DNA of 64,000 bases from Sabellastarte sp. h YS-2021 (taxonomy: Eukaryota > Annelida > Polychaeta > Sabellida > Sabellidae), in contig OZ024934.1 in the NCBI GenBank assembly GCA_964017235.1, forward strand, positions 89,122,706 to 89,186,705, read 5' to 3'. The notes under the pieces are model-generated. The model had not been told where the DNA came from. It searched no databases and saw only the letters and a program-made list of their open reading frames with translations. The position numbers and the translations under genes are program-made. Below are positions 42,028 through 54,036 of the stretch, one piece after another. Numbering within the stretch: the first letter of the stretch is position 1; each line of letters starts with the position of its first letter.

Positions 42028-42244
42028 AAGAAATCTAAAATTCGCCACATATCTGAAATTCACCACATGTGAAAATACTAATAAAATAAATGAATTGTGG
42101 TGAGATTTGTTGACTGTATAGTAAATTAAGGCTTTTTGAACTGAAAAATACCAATTTTTGGACAAAAACATCATTTTCTTCATAAAATTAACTAAGGGTT
42201 TAGAGGTGGCGAATTTTAGATTCCTGGCGAATTTTAGATTTCTT
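42028..42244. mobile_element. Short TIR element (AAGAAATCTAAAATTCGCCA), copy 2, inverted
   Basis: Reverse-complement copy of 19615-19831 with the same doubled terminal motif (GGCGAATTTTAGATTCC then GGCGAATTTTAGATTTCTT at the right end). Confidence 0.78.
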
Positions 42245-42609
42245 TTAGACACCTTTCTGACTTCCTCCCATTTCACTGTAAAGAATTATGTCACATAAAC
42301 TTGCTTCCATTGTTAGCAATGTTTTAAATTACCTCTGCTTAAGTCGTAAAAGGTAAAAAATATTTACCTTGGTTAACACAAAATAATTCTTCAGAATTTG
42401 ACTAAATATTTGAGACAATAATGTCCATGTACCAGTCTTAAATTTGAAACCAAATATTCTGAAACTAATTGTTGTCTCAACTATTTTATGAATAACCAAG
42501 TATTTGACAACAAAAATAATCTGAAAATTGAGGCTTAAATGTAAGAACTGAGACAATACATTAGAGTCAGCAAGTTTTATGAATACAGGCCCATCTGCCT
42601 GTATTCTTA

Positions 42610-43704
42610 TTACCCCACAGCCCTTAAGGGTTGTCGGGGTATTGTTTTCACCCATGGTGTCCGGATGGGCGGGTGGTGGGAAAAAGTTTGTCCAGCCTGT
42701 ATCTCAGAAATCGTAAGGTGTAGGAAGTTGATACTTGGTAGGGACATTGGTTAGGGGGTGTAGGTGTGCAGCGTGATGGTGTGACCTTGATTTAACCTTT
42801 GACCTTGCCGTAGTGACCATGAGTTTGAATATCTTGTCCGGGCCATATCTCAGAAACCGTAGTTGATCCATGGTAGGGACATTAGTTAGGGGGTGTAGGT
42901 GTGCAACCTCATGGTGCAACCTTGATTTGACCTTGACCTTGCCTTAGTGACCTTGACCTATAAAATCGTGTCCGGGCTATATCTCGGAAACTGTTAGGTG
43001 CAGGAAGTTGATGCTTGGTAGGGACATTGGTTAGGGCTTGTAGGTGTACAGCCTCATGGTGTGACTTTGACTTTGCCGTAGTGACCTTGACCTATAAAAT
43101 CTTGTCTGGGCTATATCTCGGAAACCGTAAGGTGTAGGAAGTTGATATTTGGTAGGGACATTGGTCGGGGGTTATAGGTGTGCAGCGTCATGGTGTGACC
43201 TGGATTTGACCTTTGATCTTGCATATCTGATGCTATTTTATGTTTCTACAGGGATATGTGATACTATTTTATCTCTCTTATATCTCTCATATCTTTTTAC
43301 CTGAATCTTGGTTGTTGCACCTTTGGATGTCTTGATATAGATTAAGCACTGTTCAAGTCATATTAGAATTCATTAAGGGTTTTACTTTTGCAACTTCCCA
43401 TTGTAACAGATGGTATTGCATCAAGTGAGTCACAGGTTTTGCCCCAACTGCACATGTAAGCTTGTATTGCCACATCTGTATGTATGGGTAATATTCAAAA
43501 CATTCAAAACATAATTCGACCAGACATAATTGTGATATTTTCATTGACAGCTAGTCTCCAGTCAAGAAATTTTACAGCTGCATAACTTTTAGTTTACTGA
43601 ATTGTCTTGTTTTAATATTTAATCTTTTAAATCTCTACTTGTATATCTCATGGTGTTGAAAAAAATTTCCCCAGGCTGTGGGGTACGGGCATCTCTGATG
43701 CTAT
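42610..43704 (+). mobile_element. Helentron-like element, family B, copy 2 (complete)
   Basis: 5' end TACCCCACAGCCCTTAAGG at 42610, itself a near palindrome with GGTTGTCGGGGTA. A head with CACCCATGGTGTCCGG is followed by about four core units of roughly 146 bp (42690-43220), each with runs of TGACCTTGA and TTTGACCTT. A unique AT-rich segment follows, then the 3' end GGCTGTGGGGTA (43675), complementary to the 5' end, and a GCATCTCTGATGC hairpin with TATTTTTT. It is flanked by T on both sides. Non-coding. Confidence 0.72.
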
Positions 43705-44858
43705 TTTTTCAGTAATTATACATATGTAAGACCCTCATTTGAAAACAAAATCTTTTATTTATTTTTTTTTTTAACACAAGTGTGTGAATCAATAATTTCA
43801 ACACAATATTATAGCTGTCAAATTTAATTGAAATACAAAAAAAAAAATTTTTTTTTGAAAGGTGTCAAAATTGCAGCTAAGCTAACATATAGCCAAAAGC
43901 CTGTAATATCTGATTAGTTATTTATCGTAGATGTGTAATCCTTTTCTCTGTATTAATTCGACTTAAAACAAAGAGACACATGTGTGGTTGTTAGTTCAGG
44001 ATGATGGCGCACCGTCACATTGGCGAGAGATTGTATCGTTGAAGTGTACAAGGTTGTTTAGTATTTTAATAGTAAGTGTGAGAGATATTAGTTGTCATGT
44101 GTTAACATAATTTCTGCGTTTATGTGCAGTGATCAAACTCTTTTTGTTTTTTTTGTGCATCCCACGTGAGAGGTTTGAGTGACCTCGGTGTCCATGCACC
44201 AGTTTCACACTACCCTAGTATCCATAAATTAACCAACATACTAGAAGTCTACTAAATCTCTTCTATCAGTGTCACTAACTTAAAGATAGTAGTCCATTAA
44301 ATATTTAGCAGAAAATTGAACTATTTAGTGAACAAACCTCTAATACATATTGACCAAATATTTGGAAAATTTCACATTTACAGCTGATTTTTGAGGAGAT
44401 TAAATGGCATACTTGATAACACTTTAGAAGGAGAGAAAAAGTTGTAAACTGAGCACTTGGAAACATGCATTAAGTGGTGCGTGAGAAAATGATTGCACGA
44501 ATTCAATTACTGTAGCTTAAAGTGTCAAGTGTAGCTTAAAAATGGATAATAATAATTTGAGTGATTTGAATTTGCTTTTTTTTGGCAAGTATGAAATAGA
44601 CAGAAAAATTTCCTTTGGTAGCGCATATTTTCTTGTTGATTCTTAAGCACATCGAATTCGGGGGCTATTCTCACAATATAATGTTTCATTATAAATAAGA
44701 GGTATATCAAGTTAGTTCTGGGGCCCTAATCACAAAGAGTATTATCATTTAGCTTTAAAATAAAATATTCATTTTAATATTTTTTTATTAATTTCAAAGA
44801 ATTTTTTTACTGGTGTTTTACTTTTCAGAAAAGCCAGTTTACGCATGACATTTGCTTG
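43705..44858. other. No recognisable feature
   Basis: AT-rich intergenic sequence with a poly-A/poly-T inverted run near 43838-43858. No gene or known repeat recognised. Confidence 0.5.
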
Positions 44859-45086
44859 TTACCTCCACCAAGAAGTTTTTGTAATTGGATTAGTCCGTTT
44901 GTCAGTCTGTTTGCAAATAACTCGAAAAAAAAATAAAAGTTGAGGATGGATTTTGAAAAATTTTCAAGAGAACAGATAGGTTTTGTGAGGATTCAGATCA
45001 CTGGGTCCTGGAATATCTTGAAGGATTTCATTCAGAAGCAGTGTTGGATGTTGATGGAGGTATGCACTCTTAAGAGTGCTACTCTT
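44859..45086 (+). mobile_element. Short Helentron-like repeat, family D (ACCTCC...GGAGGT plus 3' hairpin)
   Basis: It starts TTACCTCCACCAAGAAG and ends TTGATGGAGGTATGCACTC with a perfect GCACTCTTAAGAGTGC hairpin (45064-45079), then TACTCTTT. 5' ACCTCC pairs with 3' GGAGGT, as the 5' and 3' ends pair in families A and B. The internal text (GATTAGTCCGTTTGTCAGTCTG, AATAACTCGAAA, TGGATTTTGAAAAATTTTC) resembles an interspersed repeat found in many marine animals. It has no tandem core here. Confidence 0.5.
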
Positions 45087-47502
45087 TAAAATGAATTTTT
45101 TAAAGCTTTTTAGCAGTGATATAGTCATTTTTTTTTTATAATAAAGAATACTTCTTTAAAATAAAGAAACTTCTAAGGATACTTGTATAAGGCCCTGGAC
45201 CATCTTGTTGACTGTTACTTAATCTAGACGTTTAAAAAAGTTTTTTTAACAAGGTTTTCGAAGAATATGCAGCCATTTATTTTCTGTGAAATTCATTGTC
45301 TTACATTGGAAGTGTATATTTCAATTTGCCATCCATGTAGTCCTGATTTATGCAAGGTTGGTGTAAAGGATTAAGACTAACTACAAACTTTTTAATTTGG
45401 ATGTAATTCATGCAGTGTATCCTTTCAAGTGTTGCACATTTTGATAGTATATTGTGAATGGAAATCAACAGAGAATGAGTTATATATCATAGAAAGTATT
45501 GGTGATTGGTGTTCCAATGTGTGTGTGTGAATATAAGTCGAGGTAAAATATACTATATTTATTATTTTGTATTACCTTTCCAAATCAGAATGCAATAAAG
45601 CATTGTTAGTTACACTCTTTGTTTTACTGTTTTTGCAAGAATTATATATGATCAAACAAAGAATATTATACCCAGACCTATTATGCTCTGGGAAGAGGGG
45701 GTGGCAGTGACAACAATAGAGAGGTTGTGACTAGCGTTTTATCAAAATCGTAACAAAAATGGAACATAAATTAAGATCCTTGTGGATATTTCTCGACAAA
45801 GCTATTTTTAAGTGAAAGTGAAATAGGCAACATCTGGCAATTTTGACTTTATGAAATGTTGTCGCACAAAAATCACTGATGTGTAATGTATTGGGAAACC
45901 GATACGGTGTCACATGAAATTTGTTACCTTCTGAAATATGTTATAAAATATATTCGGTTAAATATTAGATTTTTCAGCAGGCAACCAATTTCTGCACATG
46001 CACAATAGCTTAGAACAAGGGTGAAGTGTTTGGCCTTCTGCCAACCACACAGTCGAATCTTAGGACAGCACTGGGTGTTGAAATCTTTAAACTCCGTATT
46101 ATCGCCCGCATTTGCAAACCACTTCCAGAGTTGTTTTCAGATTTGTGTAGCGATATGGGTACTAGTATTTGTAGTGAAATACAAATATAAAGGGTCTGTA
46201 GATGCGAAGTTTTACAAGGCTGGTTTAAGACGAAAACTACCAGCACATTTCCTGTTCACGGACTTGCCTCATTAATATTAATGAGCAAATATGCGCAGTC
46301 ACGGCAGTTCTTTGTGGGGGTTTCCTTAAGATGAAAACTACCAGTATATTTCCTGTTCACGGACTCGCAGTTTGAAATTTGATTTTGAAATGAGAAGACA
46401 TATTTTAATTTTGAAGCGTGGATATATATAGTACTGTATATGGATATTTTACAGAAGCAAATTGTAAGTATTTAAATAAAATATTCGTGTGTTGTTTCTA
46501 CAATATTATCCTTCGCCACAATGAGCGAAAATAGGGAAGCAAAGATTATCTGTATTTTACTGCTGAAGAATTTCGTCGAAATGACGTGATAACTTCTAGG
46601 ACATGCAAAAGCGCCTTCGAGTGGTTGAATGTAGAACTACGGAGTTTGAATATTTTCATTGTCTCTGCCAGAGGTGTCCTCGATTTTGATTGGCTAAACA
46701 AAAAATGTATAGTACTACCGTGACGTCACTTTATTCATTAATTTCTTTGCGGTTTATTTGTTTGACAAATAACTGAGTACACGTAGATGCGCAGACAGCA
46801 ATTTTACATTAACAGTGACTGCGTGGTAAACCCTGCAGACAAATAAATTAATTGGGGTTTCACCTCTAGAAACCAGCAGACGAAACCGTTAAAAAAGACT
46901 CGTTCGAGTAGAAAATCACAATGGAAATACAATAGGTTCTAGGACATACGGGTCCTTGGAGAAAGCCAGACGAAGTGCCAGACATGCTTTTTACTTCATA
47001 AAATATAACTTAATAAAGGCATTAAAAATCTTCAAAATGGCAGAGTGTATAATATACACCTTAATGTACAGATATGTGAAGAAATATTATGCAGAATTTG
47101 GTATTTAAGGGCTTAAACGGCCAATTTAAAATCGTGGCCACAACCCAGTACATAACTCGAATCAAAGATTCGACTAAAAAGGTAAAATGAACAATTTCAT
47201 GGGACTACGAGCTTCAGCAATGTTGCTTGTAACCTTATAGGTTTGTGGTCCATGCCCGGCCCAGTAATGAACAAGTCGGGAAAAATATTTGCCAGTTTTC
47301 TCTATGGTTTATGGTGATTCAGATAAAGATTTGAAATGATCACTGGGCTGTTACCACCAAGATGATGGGTTTGAATCAATCTTCCTCTTCCAAAGTTGTG
47401 CTTTTGGTGGCATTTATGAGCAACATAACATAAAAAGTTATGAATGGATTTTAGACGAAAAATGAAATTTTAGAGGAAATGTGGGCAATGGCACAAGGAA
47501 TA
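45087..47502. other. Intergenic, small direct repeat only
   Basis: A phrase with AAACTACCAG and ATTTCCTGTTCACGGACT occurs twice, at about 46231-46264 and 46333-46367, with ATTAATATTAAT between. No gene recognised. Confidence 0.45.
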
Positions 47503-47600
47503 TTTTATTGTGCTACAAAAGCTTACCATGTGGAACTGAATGCTATCTCTGGAGGCCACAGGCATTGGCCAATGCCCAACAAAAATAGACGTTTAGTGCT
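47503..47600 (+). repeat. Left inverted terminal repeat of DIRS copy B
   Basis: Reverse complement of the right end at about 53478-53575 (GGCCAATGCCCAACAAAAATAG against CTATTTTTCTTGGACGTTGGCC). Confidence 0.82.
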
Positions 47601-47754
47601 GGCTGATGCCTCAACAGGAAGATGAACCCAGATCTTCGAAATGCCGTCATTTTTGCTTGCCATTTGACTTGCATAACTATTGTCCCTTCTGTAGAGAGGC
47701 AGGTAAGAGTGATAACTCTTGTGTTACAAAAGTGCATGAATGCCATTTATGAAA

Positions 47755-48804
47755 GTCTAAAGACGAACTGGATCTTCTAGGGGATCCTGAAGTGGAGGAT
47801 ACATTTTCAGGTTCTCGTGAGGACCTGGAAAATGCTGATGAACAACTTTATTCCTCACCTCCACGTCCCCAGCCTTTACCTTTTGAAACTTTATCTTTGA
47901 AAATTCTCAAACTGTCCCTCCCACACAAGGCACAGCTCTTCAAAATAGAATTGAAAACAAACTAGAAAAAAGTCTGGATTCTCAATTAAACATCCAACTT
48001 CAGCAACAAATTGGGGTCTTTCAGGCTTCTATCATGGAAGCAATGCTGTCTCTCAGAGACAAAAATCTGTTAAAAGGACAACTTCCAAACAGGAGGTGGA
48101 TCAAATCTCTGTTTCAGATCTGAAGCCTGGGCCTGGGCCAGGTTAACAACCAAATGACTTGCCCATATCCCTGAACATTCAATCAAACACTTGACTCAAG
48201 TTCAGCCTGAGTTCAGGTCAGATCCGAACTCTGAACAATGTGTGCATGTTTGCTCGGCTAGGCTAAAAAAACACTTGGATAAGAGAAATCATAAAGTTTG
48301 GGCCAAATATGTTACTTCTTCATCTTCCTCAGAGGAATCTGAGGCCTCTCTGCAAGTCACAAAGTCTTCTAAGCCCAAAAGGGCTTCTTGTGAACAAGAC
48401 AAACAACAAACGGATCCGGATCATGTTTTTATATGGAGGTAGATATGTCTAACTTGCCCTCACAATATGCAGAGGACATAGAAATTTTTAGGCAGATTTT
48501 AAAGCTCCCTGATCCCAGGGACACTATGCCTATGTCCTCTACCACTATCTTGGTCCTGGGTGATGAAAAAGGCCAACAGGAGCTTAGGCCAAGGGGCCCT
48601 TCAGCTAAACTCCCACTCAGCCCTTTTCTAAAAGATGCCTTTAAAAAATTTGAACGGGATTTTCAGGCCACCAATTTACCTGAGGGTAAATATATAAAAC
48701 CCCCTGCTTCCACTTCAATGTGGTACAAAGTGGAACAACCTTGTTTTGAGGACAGATTACAGGAATTGAACACAGATTTTTTCCGAAATCTGTATCTCCC
48801 CTAA
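47755..48804 (+). pseudogene. gag-like region of DIRS copy B, degenerate
   Basis: The best open part is 48433-48804 (123 codons: NLPSQYAEDIEIFRQILKLP, then LSPFLKDAFKKFERDFQATN, ending SMWYKVEQPCFEDRLQELNT). The upstream frame 48191-48442 carries SSSSEESEASLQVTKSSKPK. The KWY/MWY-type motif corresponds to KWYGC in copy C ORF1. Frames do not join and no zinc cluster remains. Confidence 0.65.
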
Positions 48805-49374
48805 ACCCTGTGGGCCTCTATGGGCAAGGTTCCCCTACAGATAGTCAAACAGTTTGAGCATCAGGCAAGGCAAAACCTCTGCACCGTTACTTTTGCGGCT
48901 ACCTTTGCTAAGACTGCTGTTGGTAATTCCACCATGGAAAAGTGCCAGGACAGTATCAAGTCTACTGCCAAAAGAGTCAAAAGCCCAATTCAAAGGGGTG
49001 CCAATCATAAAAAGTAGCCAGCCATGGTTATGAAACAACCTGTGACTATCTAGATATCCTGAATAAGAAGATACTCATTCAGCAGAGAGCCTTAGCCTGT
49101 CTAAGCAAGGCCTTAGCCCATATTCTCCAGTGGGTGTTGTATACCATGGGTAATTCAAGCCTTATCAGACACGAGGCTGAAATGAGCCATCCTCAACCTC
49201 ATTTGGGGGATTCTAGATGTCAGGAACTTAGGAGCTCCCCTTTTTGGCCCACACCTTTCTTCTGGTCTCCATAAAAAAGGCACCCCTAAAGATACTCAGG
49301 GTTTTGGACCCTATTAAAACAAGCCCTTTCATGGTCCCCACAAAAAGAAAAGAGGCTCCTACAGGAAACGCCCA

Positions 49375-51240
49375 ATGGGGGACAATCAACTCCAAGCAGT
49401 AACCAATTATTTTCCTCAGGTAGGGGGAAATCGAAAAACAGAGGCTCCAGTGGTCGTTTTCGACCTCACTCAACGGGACGAGGACGTGGAAACCCCTCCT
49501 CCCAATGACTCCTTAAAAGTCTCCCTCAGTTCACCAGGAGGTCGCCTCCGTTCTTTCAGAAGAGTCTGGCAAACAAACAAATGCTCAAACAACGTGCTAA
49601 ACCTTATTACCAGTGGTTAAGTTTTACCATTCATCACAAAACCAAAATTAGCTAGAATTCCTCGGATTCACTCAGGATACAAGGCCAATCAAAAAGATCT
49701 AGCTCTTGCTGCTTGTATCCAGTCTCTTCTGTCAAAGAACGCAATAGAAAGGATGGAAATGTAAAATCTCTCGGGGTTTTACAGACACCTGTTTCTAGTC
49801 CCCAAGTCTCACCAAAGGAGGAGGCCAGTGATAGGCCTAAGCAGGCTCAACATATTCCTACTTGTAGAAAGGTTCAAAATGGAAACACCAGAGTCCATCA
49901 GGGCCTCTCTGATTCCAGGGGAATGGGTGTCGTCGATAGACTTATCAGACGCTTGCCTTCACATCCCCATCCACCCAAACTCAAGGAAGTACCACAATTG
50001 CCACAATTCACAGGTGTTCCAGTTCACCTCCCTCCCTTTCGGCCTAGCCAGGGCTCCACAATCCTTTACAATGATTGTAAAAAAGTGAAACTGATGGCTC
50101 TCACAAGGGGAATCAGACTTTACCAGTACCTGGACTACTGACTTATCAGGGCACCACTCAGCAAGCACAAGTGAACACTCAGACCGTGGTAGACCTGACA
50201 CAGTCCTTAGAGTGGATAATAAATCAAGAGAAGTCCGAACTCAAACCTACTCAGGTGTTTTCATTTGTTGGCTCTGTATACCACCTAGACTCAGCCCTTG
50301 TAAAACCCACTCAAGAGAGATAACTCAAACTTTAGGATTTGATAGTATACTTAAAGTCAAAACATGTTTTGACTGCAAGATGTTTGATGTCGCTAATTGG
50401 GTTGCTCGCCTCAATGGAGAACATGGTCTCGGAGGGTTACCTTCACATGAGGCCCTTTCAGTTTCATCTCAAGGAGCACTGGAGGTATCTTCAGTCATTG
50501 GACATCCTTCATCCTTGGCCATCAATCATTTCAGCTCACCTAGAATGGTGGCAAACTCCCGCAAACGTGATGAAGTGCGCAGACCTTCACCCCAAAGACC
50601 ACAGTATCCAAATCTTTACAGACGCCTCAAACAAAGGTTGGGGCGCTCACTTAGAGCAAGTCTCTACGAAAGGTCTGTGGTCAGACAGGGAAAAAGGGCT
50701 ACACATAAATGTTCTAGAATTGAAGGCGGTATCCCTGGCCCTGAAAAGGTTTAAGGACCAGTGCCAAACTAAACAATGTTGGTTGCTACAGACAACTCAA
50801 CAGTAGTAGCCTACATAAACAAATGGGGAGGAACCCACTCAGCCGAGATGTGTGCTCTCCTGTGGAAAATCATGACCTGGTGCCATCATTACCAGATAAC
50901 TCTAAGAGCCAGGCACATTCCAGGATGTCTTAATGTGATGGGTGACCTGTCCAGGTCGAACCAAGTCCAATCAACAGAATAGTCACTGCATCTGCAGGTG
51001 TCCAAAGAGATCTGTCAAAAGTGGCTCAAAGATCTATTTGCCACTCGTCTGCACCAAAATGTTCCTTTGTATGTATTTCCGGTCCCAAACCAACATGCTT
51101 GGGACATAAATGCTCTGAACATAAACTGGTTGGGTCTCACTCCTTATGGCTACCATCACACAGCTCTCTTTTACAGGGTGATCAGGCAATACAATTGCCT
51201 CATCATTGTAATAGCTCCAGGCTGGCCAGGGATGCCCTAG
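49375..51240 (+). pseudogene. RT / RNase H / methyltransferase-like region of DIRS copy B, degenerate
   Basis: Recognisable blocks in different frames: LLVERFKMETPESIRASLIPG with SSIDLSDACLHIPIH (49828-50088), LYQYLDY in place of YLDD (about 50125), IFTDASNKGWGAHLEQ (50600), LELKAVSLALKRF, ATDNSTVVAYINK (50780), ARHIPGCLNVMGDLSRS (50910), and the methyltransferase-like LFATRLHQNVPLYVFPVPN and IIVIAPGWPGMP (51030-51237). At least four frameshifts separate them, and the second Asp of YLDD is lost. Confidence 0.8.
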
Positions 51241-51369
51241 TTGTGGGACCTACTGCAGTTCTCCACAGATCCCATTCCAATTACCAGTGTCCCCAACACT
51301 TCTCAAACAGTCCCGCAACCATGTGTTTCACAGCAATCCACAACATCTCAACCTCCACGCCTGTTGTCT

Positions 51370-52823
51370 AGGAGTAGACAGCTCCAAGAACAAGGCTTCT
51401 CTGTGGAAGTGACAAAGAGCATTGCTGCCCCTAAAAGGTCATCAACAAGGACCATATACTAGTCAAAGTGGGCCCTATTTGAGAAATGGTGCAGAGAAAA
51501 TTCGGTGGATTTCTCCACGCCCTCAGTGAAACAAGTCTCAGATTTTTCATGTACCTGTACCAAGATCTTAACAGGTAACCTCCGACCATTGATGGTTACA
51601 GGCTGGCCATTGTTGACACCTTGGGCCCAGCAGTGCTGCATATTTCTCAAAGCTCTGACCTTAACAGGTTACTTTCTAGCTTTCACAGGGATCGTCCCAA
51701 AAATTTCCAGGGATTTTCAAAAGTGGAATCTTTCTGGTGTTCTTAATGAGCTCACAAAAGCACCCTTTGAACCTATGAAAGACAAAGACCGCAAATATCT
51801 TGCACTCAAAATTGCTTTCTTGCTAGCTTTGGCCTCTGGCAAGTGCCACAGCGAAATCCATGCCTTGGTTGCAAACAAAGTATCTAATCTAGGCCAATGG
51901 GAAAAGGTAGCTTTGTTCCTCTCTTCAGATTTCATAGCCAAAAATCAACTAGAAAAAGGTTCTCAAAGTGTTCTCTGGTGACTATTTGATGATTACAGGA
52001 TGACCATTGTTGTCACCTTGGGCCCAGTGGGGCTCCATATTTCTCAAAGTTTCGACCTTAACTGGTTATTTTCTAGCTTTCACAGGAACGTCCCAAAAGT
52101 TCCAGGAATTTTCCAAAGTGGAACCTTTCTGTTATTCTTAATGAGCTCAAAAAGCATCCTTTGAGCCTATGAAAGGCACACACCTCAAACATCTTACACT
52201 CAAAACTGCTTTCTTGCTAGCTTTGGCCTCTGGCAAGGGCCGCAGCGAAATTCATGCCTGGGTTGTAAAGTATCTAATCTAGGCCAATGGGAAAAGGTAG
52301 CTTTGTTCCCCTCTTCAGATTTCATAGCCAAAAACCAACTACCAAGAGAAGGTTCTCAAAGTGTGTGGTGACTATCCCTGCTTTGACTACCATCATGGAT
52401 CGGCAATTCAAAGAAGACCGGATCCTGTATCCAGTACGGGCCCTGAGGTACTATTTGGATTGAATTAAAGACCTGAGAGGGTCTCAATCCCTACTCTAAA
52501 AACAAACAATCCTACTTTGTTACAAACAGGCAGACCAACAGTCCGTGGACTTGGTCCAAGTTAAAGTGCATGACAAAGGCCTTTTATGGTGGGGTTTTGG
52601 ACCAAATCATGCAAGCTTGTCACTGGAAAGCTCACAACACATTTACAAATTTTTACCTAAGAGACCTTACTTGGTCAGTTAACGACAACAATATGTGTCT
52701 GGGTCCAGTATTAGTGGCTCAACAAGTCCTAGACCCTTCCCCTCAGACTAGTCATCCTCAGAAAGAAGAAAAGGGGGCACATCAGCTGCAGCCAAGTCTC
52801 CAGGAGTCTAATCCCAGGGTCTA
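51370..52823 (+). pseudogene. Tyrosine recombinase region of DIRS copy B, internally duplicated
   Basis: It starts QEQGFSVEVTKSIAAPKRSS. The central segment is present twice in tandem (about 51583-51979 and 51980-52376), then the C-terminal catalytic part survives (ACHWKAHNTFTNFYLRDLTW at about 52613, with the Tyr nucleophile position kept). The Arg motif reads GKCHSEI in the first copy and GKGRSEI in the second, against GKRRSEI in copy C. Non-functional. Confidence 0.8.
51583..52376. repeat. 397-bp internal tandem duplication in the copy B recombinase
   Basis: TTGGGCCCAG at 51621 recurs near 52018, and the shared text runs through TTTCTAGCTTTCACAGG, TTCTTAATGAGCTCA, TTGCTAGCTTTGGCCTCTGGC and GGCCAATGGGAAAAGGTAGC. 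The halves differ by scattered substitutions, so the duplication is old. Endpoints are approximate. Confidence 0.85.
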
Positions 52824-53235
52824 GCTAAATGACTACCTCTTCAGGATGTTTGGTAAGGTATTTTATCTTTCTACTGTAGTACTTATTCAGGTGATCCCAT
52901 AATCTCATCATAAGGGTGGCAAATTAATGAGATTTCCAAGCCCAGGGTTTGTTTTCATTTGTGGTGAAGCCCTTGGGGCTACACACCGCATAAGTGAGCA
53001 CGGCTGCACTTACTCCTTCAAAATCGAGACATCCAGATAGCATTAGTACTGTCATTCATTCAAATATTCTGGTTTTTGGCTTCTTACAGGCCTGGTTCAC
53101 AGAACAGGGGCACTGTAAGCGGGACTCACTGGCTTTCTAAAAACATTCATTCTAATCTAATTAATTCAAAATCCCAGAAAAATTGACAAATACCTACAGT
53201 CTCAGCTGTAATCCCTCCGCCTAGAGGTTGGATTC

Positions 53236-53337
53236 AGCATTCAGTTCCACAAGGTAAGCTATTGTAGTGCAATAAAATTGTAAATATTAATTACTTAAAT
53301 GCAGCTTTTATAAGCTACAAGCTTACCATGTGGAACT
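53236..53337 (+). repeat. Internal complementary region of DIRS copy B
   Basis: AGCATTCAGTTCCACAAGG to GTGCAATAAAA complements the left end (47503-47545). TTGTAAATATTAATTACTTAAA to CTTACCATGTGGAACT complements the right end (53530-53580). Confidence 0.88.
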
Positions 53338-53439
53338 AAACAGAGTTCCACCCTCCCTGCCCACCGTATTACAGCTGAGGGGGGTAAGGGCAAAAAATTA
53401 CAACTTGAAAGAAGGAGGTTTAAGTGGTAGTACACTACA

Positions 53440-53580
53440 GGGTTCACCTTCCTGTTGACGTATCGGCCAGTATTAAACATCTATTTTTCTTGGACGTTGG
53501 CCAACACCTGCGACCTCCCAAGATAGCATTCAGTTCCACATGGTAAGCTTGTAGCTTATATAAGCTACATTTAAGTTCAA
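53440..53580 (+). repeat. Right inverted terminal repeat of DIRS copy B
   Basis: Reverse complement of the left end at 47503-47640. The outermost bases differ slightly from those predicted by the internal complementary region. Confidence 0.75.
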
Positions 53581-53889
53581 ATTAGTCGACTTTTGTAGTG
53601 ATCTTGATCATTATCTACATCCAGGAATGTTCCGAGGAATTTTTTATCATTTCACTTGCGAACGATATAGGAGGAATTGGGCCTTGGAAGAGGGGTGTGT
53701 GCTTTGAGTGCTCTTATCATTGTGTCACAGTAGCTTAAAAAGTTACTCTTTGCTAACTGCCTTCAGAACCCACAAGTCTGAGAGTAAACACCGCTACAAA
53801 GTCAATTAGATAACATTCAAATCATAACTTCAAAGTTATTTGCCATATGTGGATTATATTGCAGAATCTATAAGAGTTTATGTGACAAA

Positions 53890-54036
53890 GTCAAAGTTGG
53901 GGTTTTATGTGCCCGTTCAACAGCCAGGGTCATACTGGGACATGTCTACAGCATTTCCACTTGTGGAACTCAAACCCACATAGAGGTGATCGTGATTACA
54001 TACCAAACATACTCACCACTAGGTCACGAGGTTATA
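53890..54036 (-). mobile_element. tRNA-derived SINE, - strand
   Basis: Read on the - strand it has an A-box-like GACCTAGTGGTGAGT (54011-54028), a B-box-like GGGTTTGAGTTCC (53963-53975), then GACATGTCCCAGTATGACC, GGCTGTTGAACGGGC and a 3' end ACATAAAACCCCAA. This 3' end is the same type as in the SINE at 6454-6685. Confidence 0.75.

Larger units (their letters stand above)
47503..53580 (+). mobile_element. DIRS-like retrotransposon, copy B (decayed, few insertions)
   Basis: Left end TTTTATTGTGCTACAAAAGC with CTTACCATGTGGAACTGAATG; right end CATTCAGTTCCACATGGTAAGC to GTTCAA. The internal complementary region is at 53236-53337. About 6.1 kb, with gag-like, RT/RNase H/methyltransferase-like and recombinase regions in the same order as copy C. 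Frames are broken throughout. It is closely related to copy A and shows unoccupied sites for four of the insertions in copy A. Confidence 0.88.

Noticed and set aside
47543..47746. ORFs on either strand within the left end of DIRS copy B
   Set aside because: They overlap the inverted terminal repeat and have no counterpart in copies A or C.
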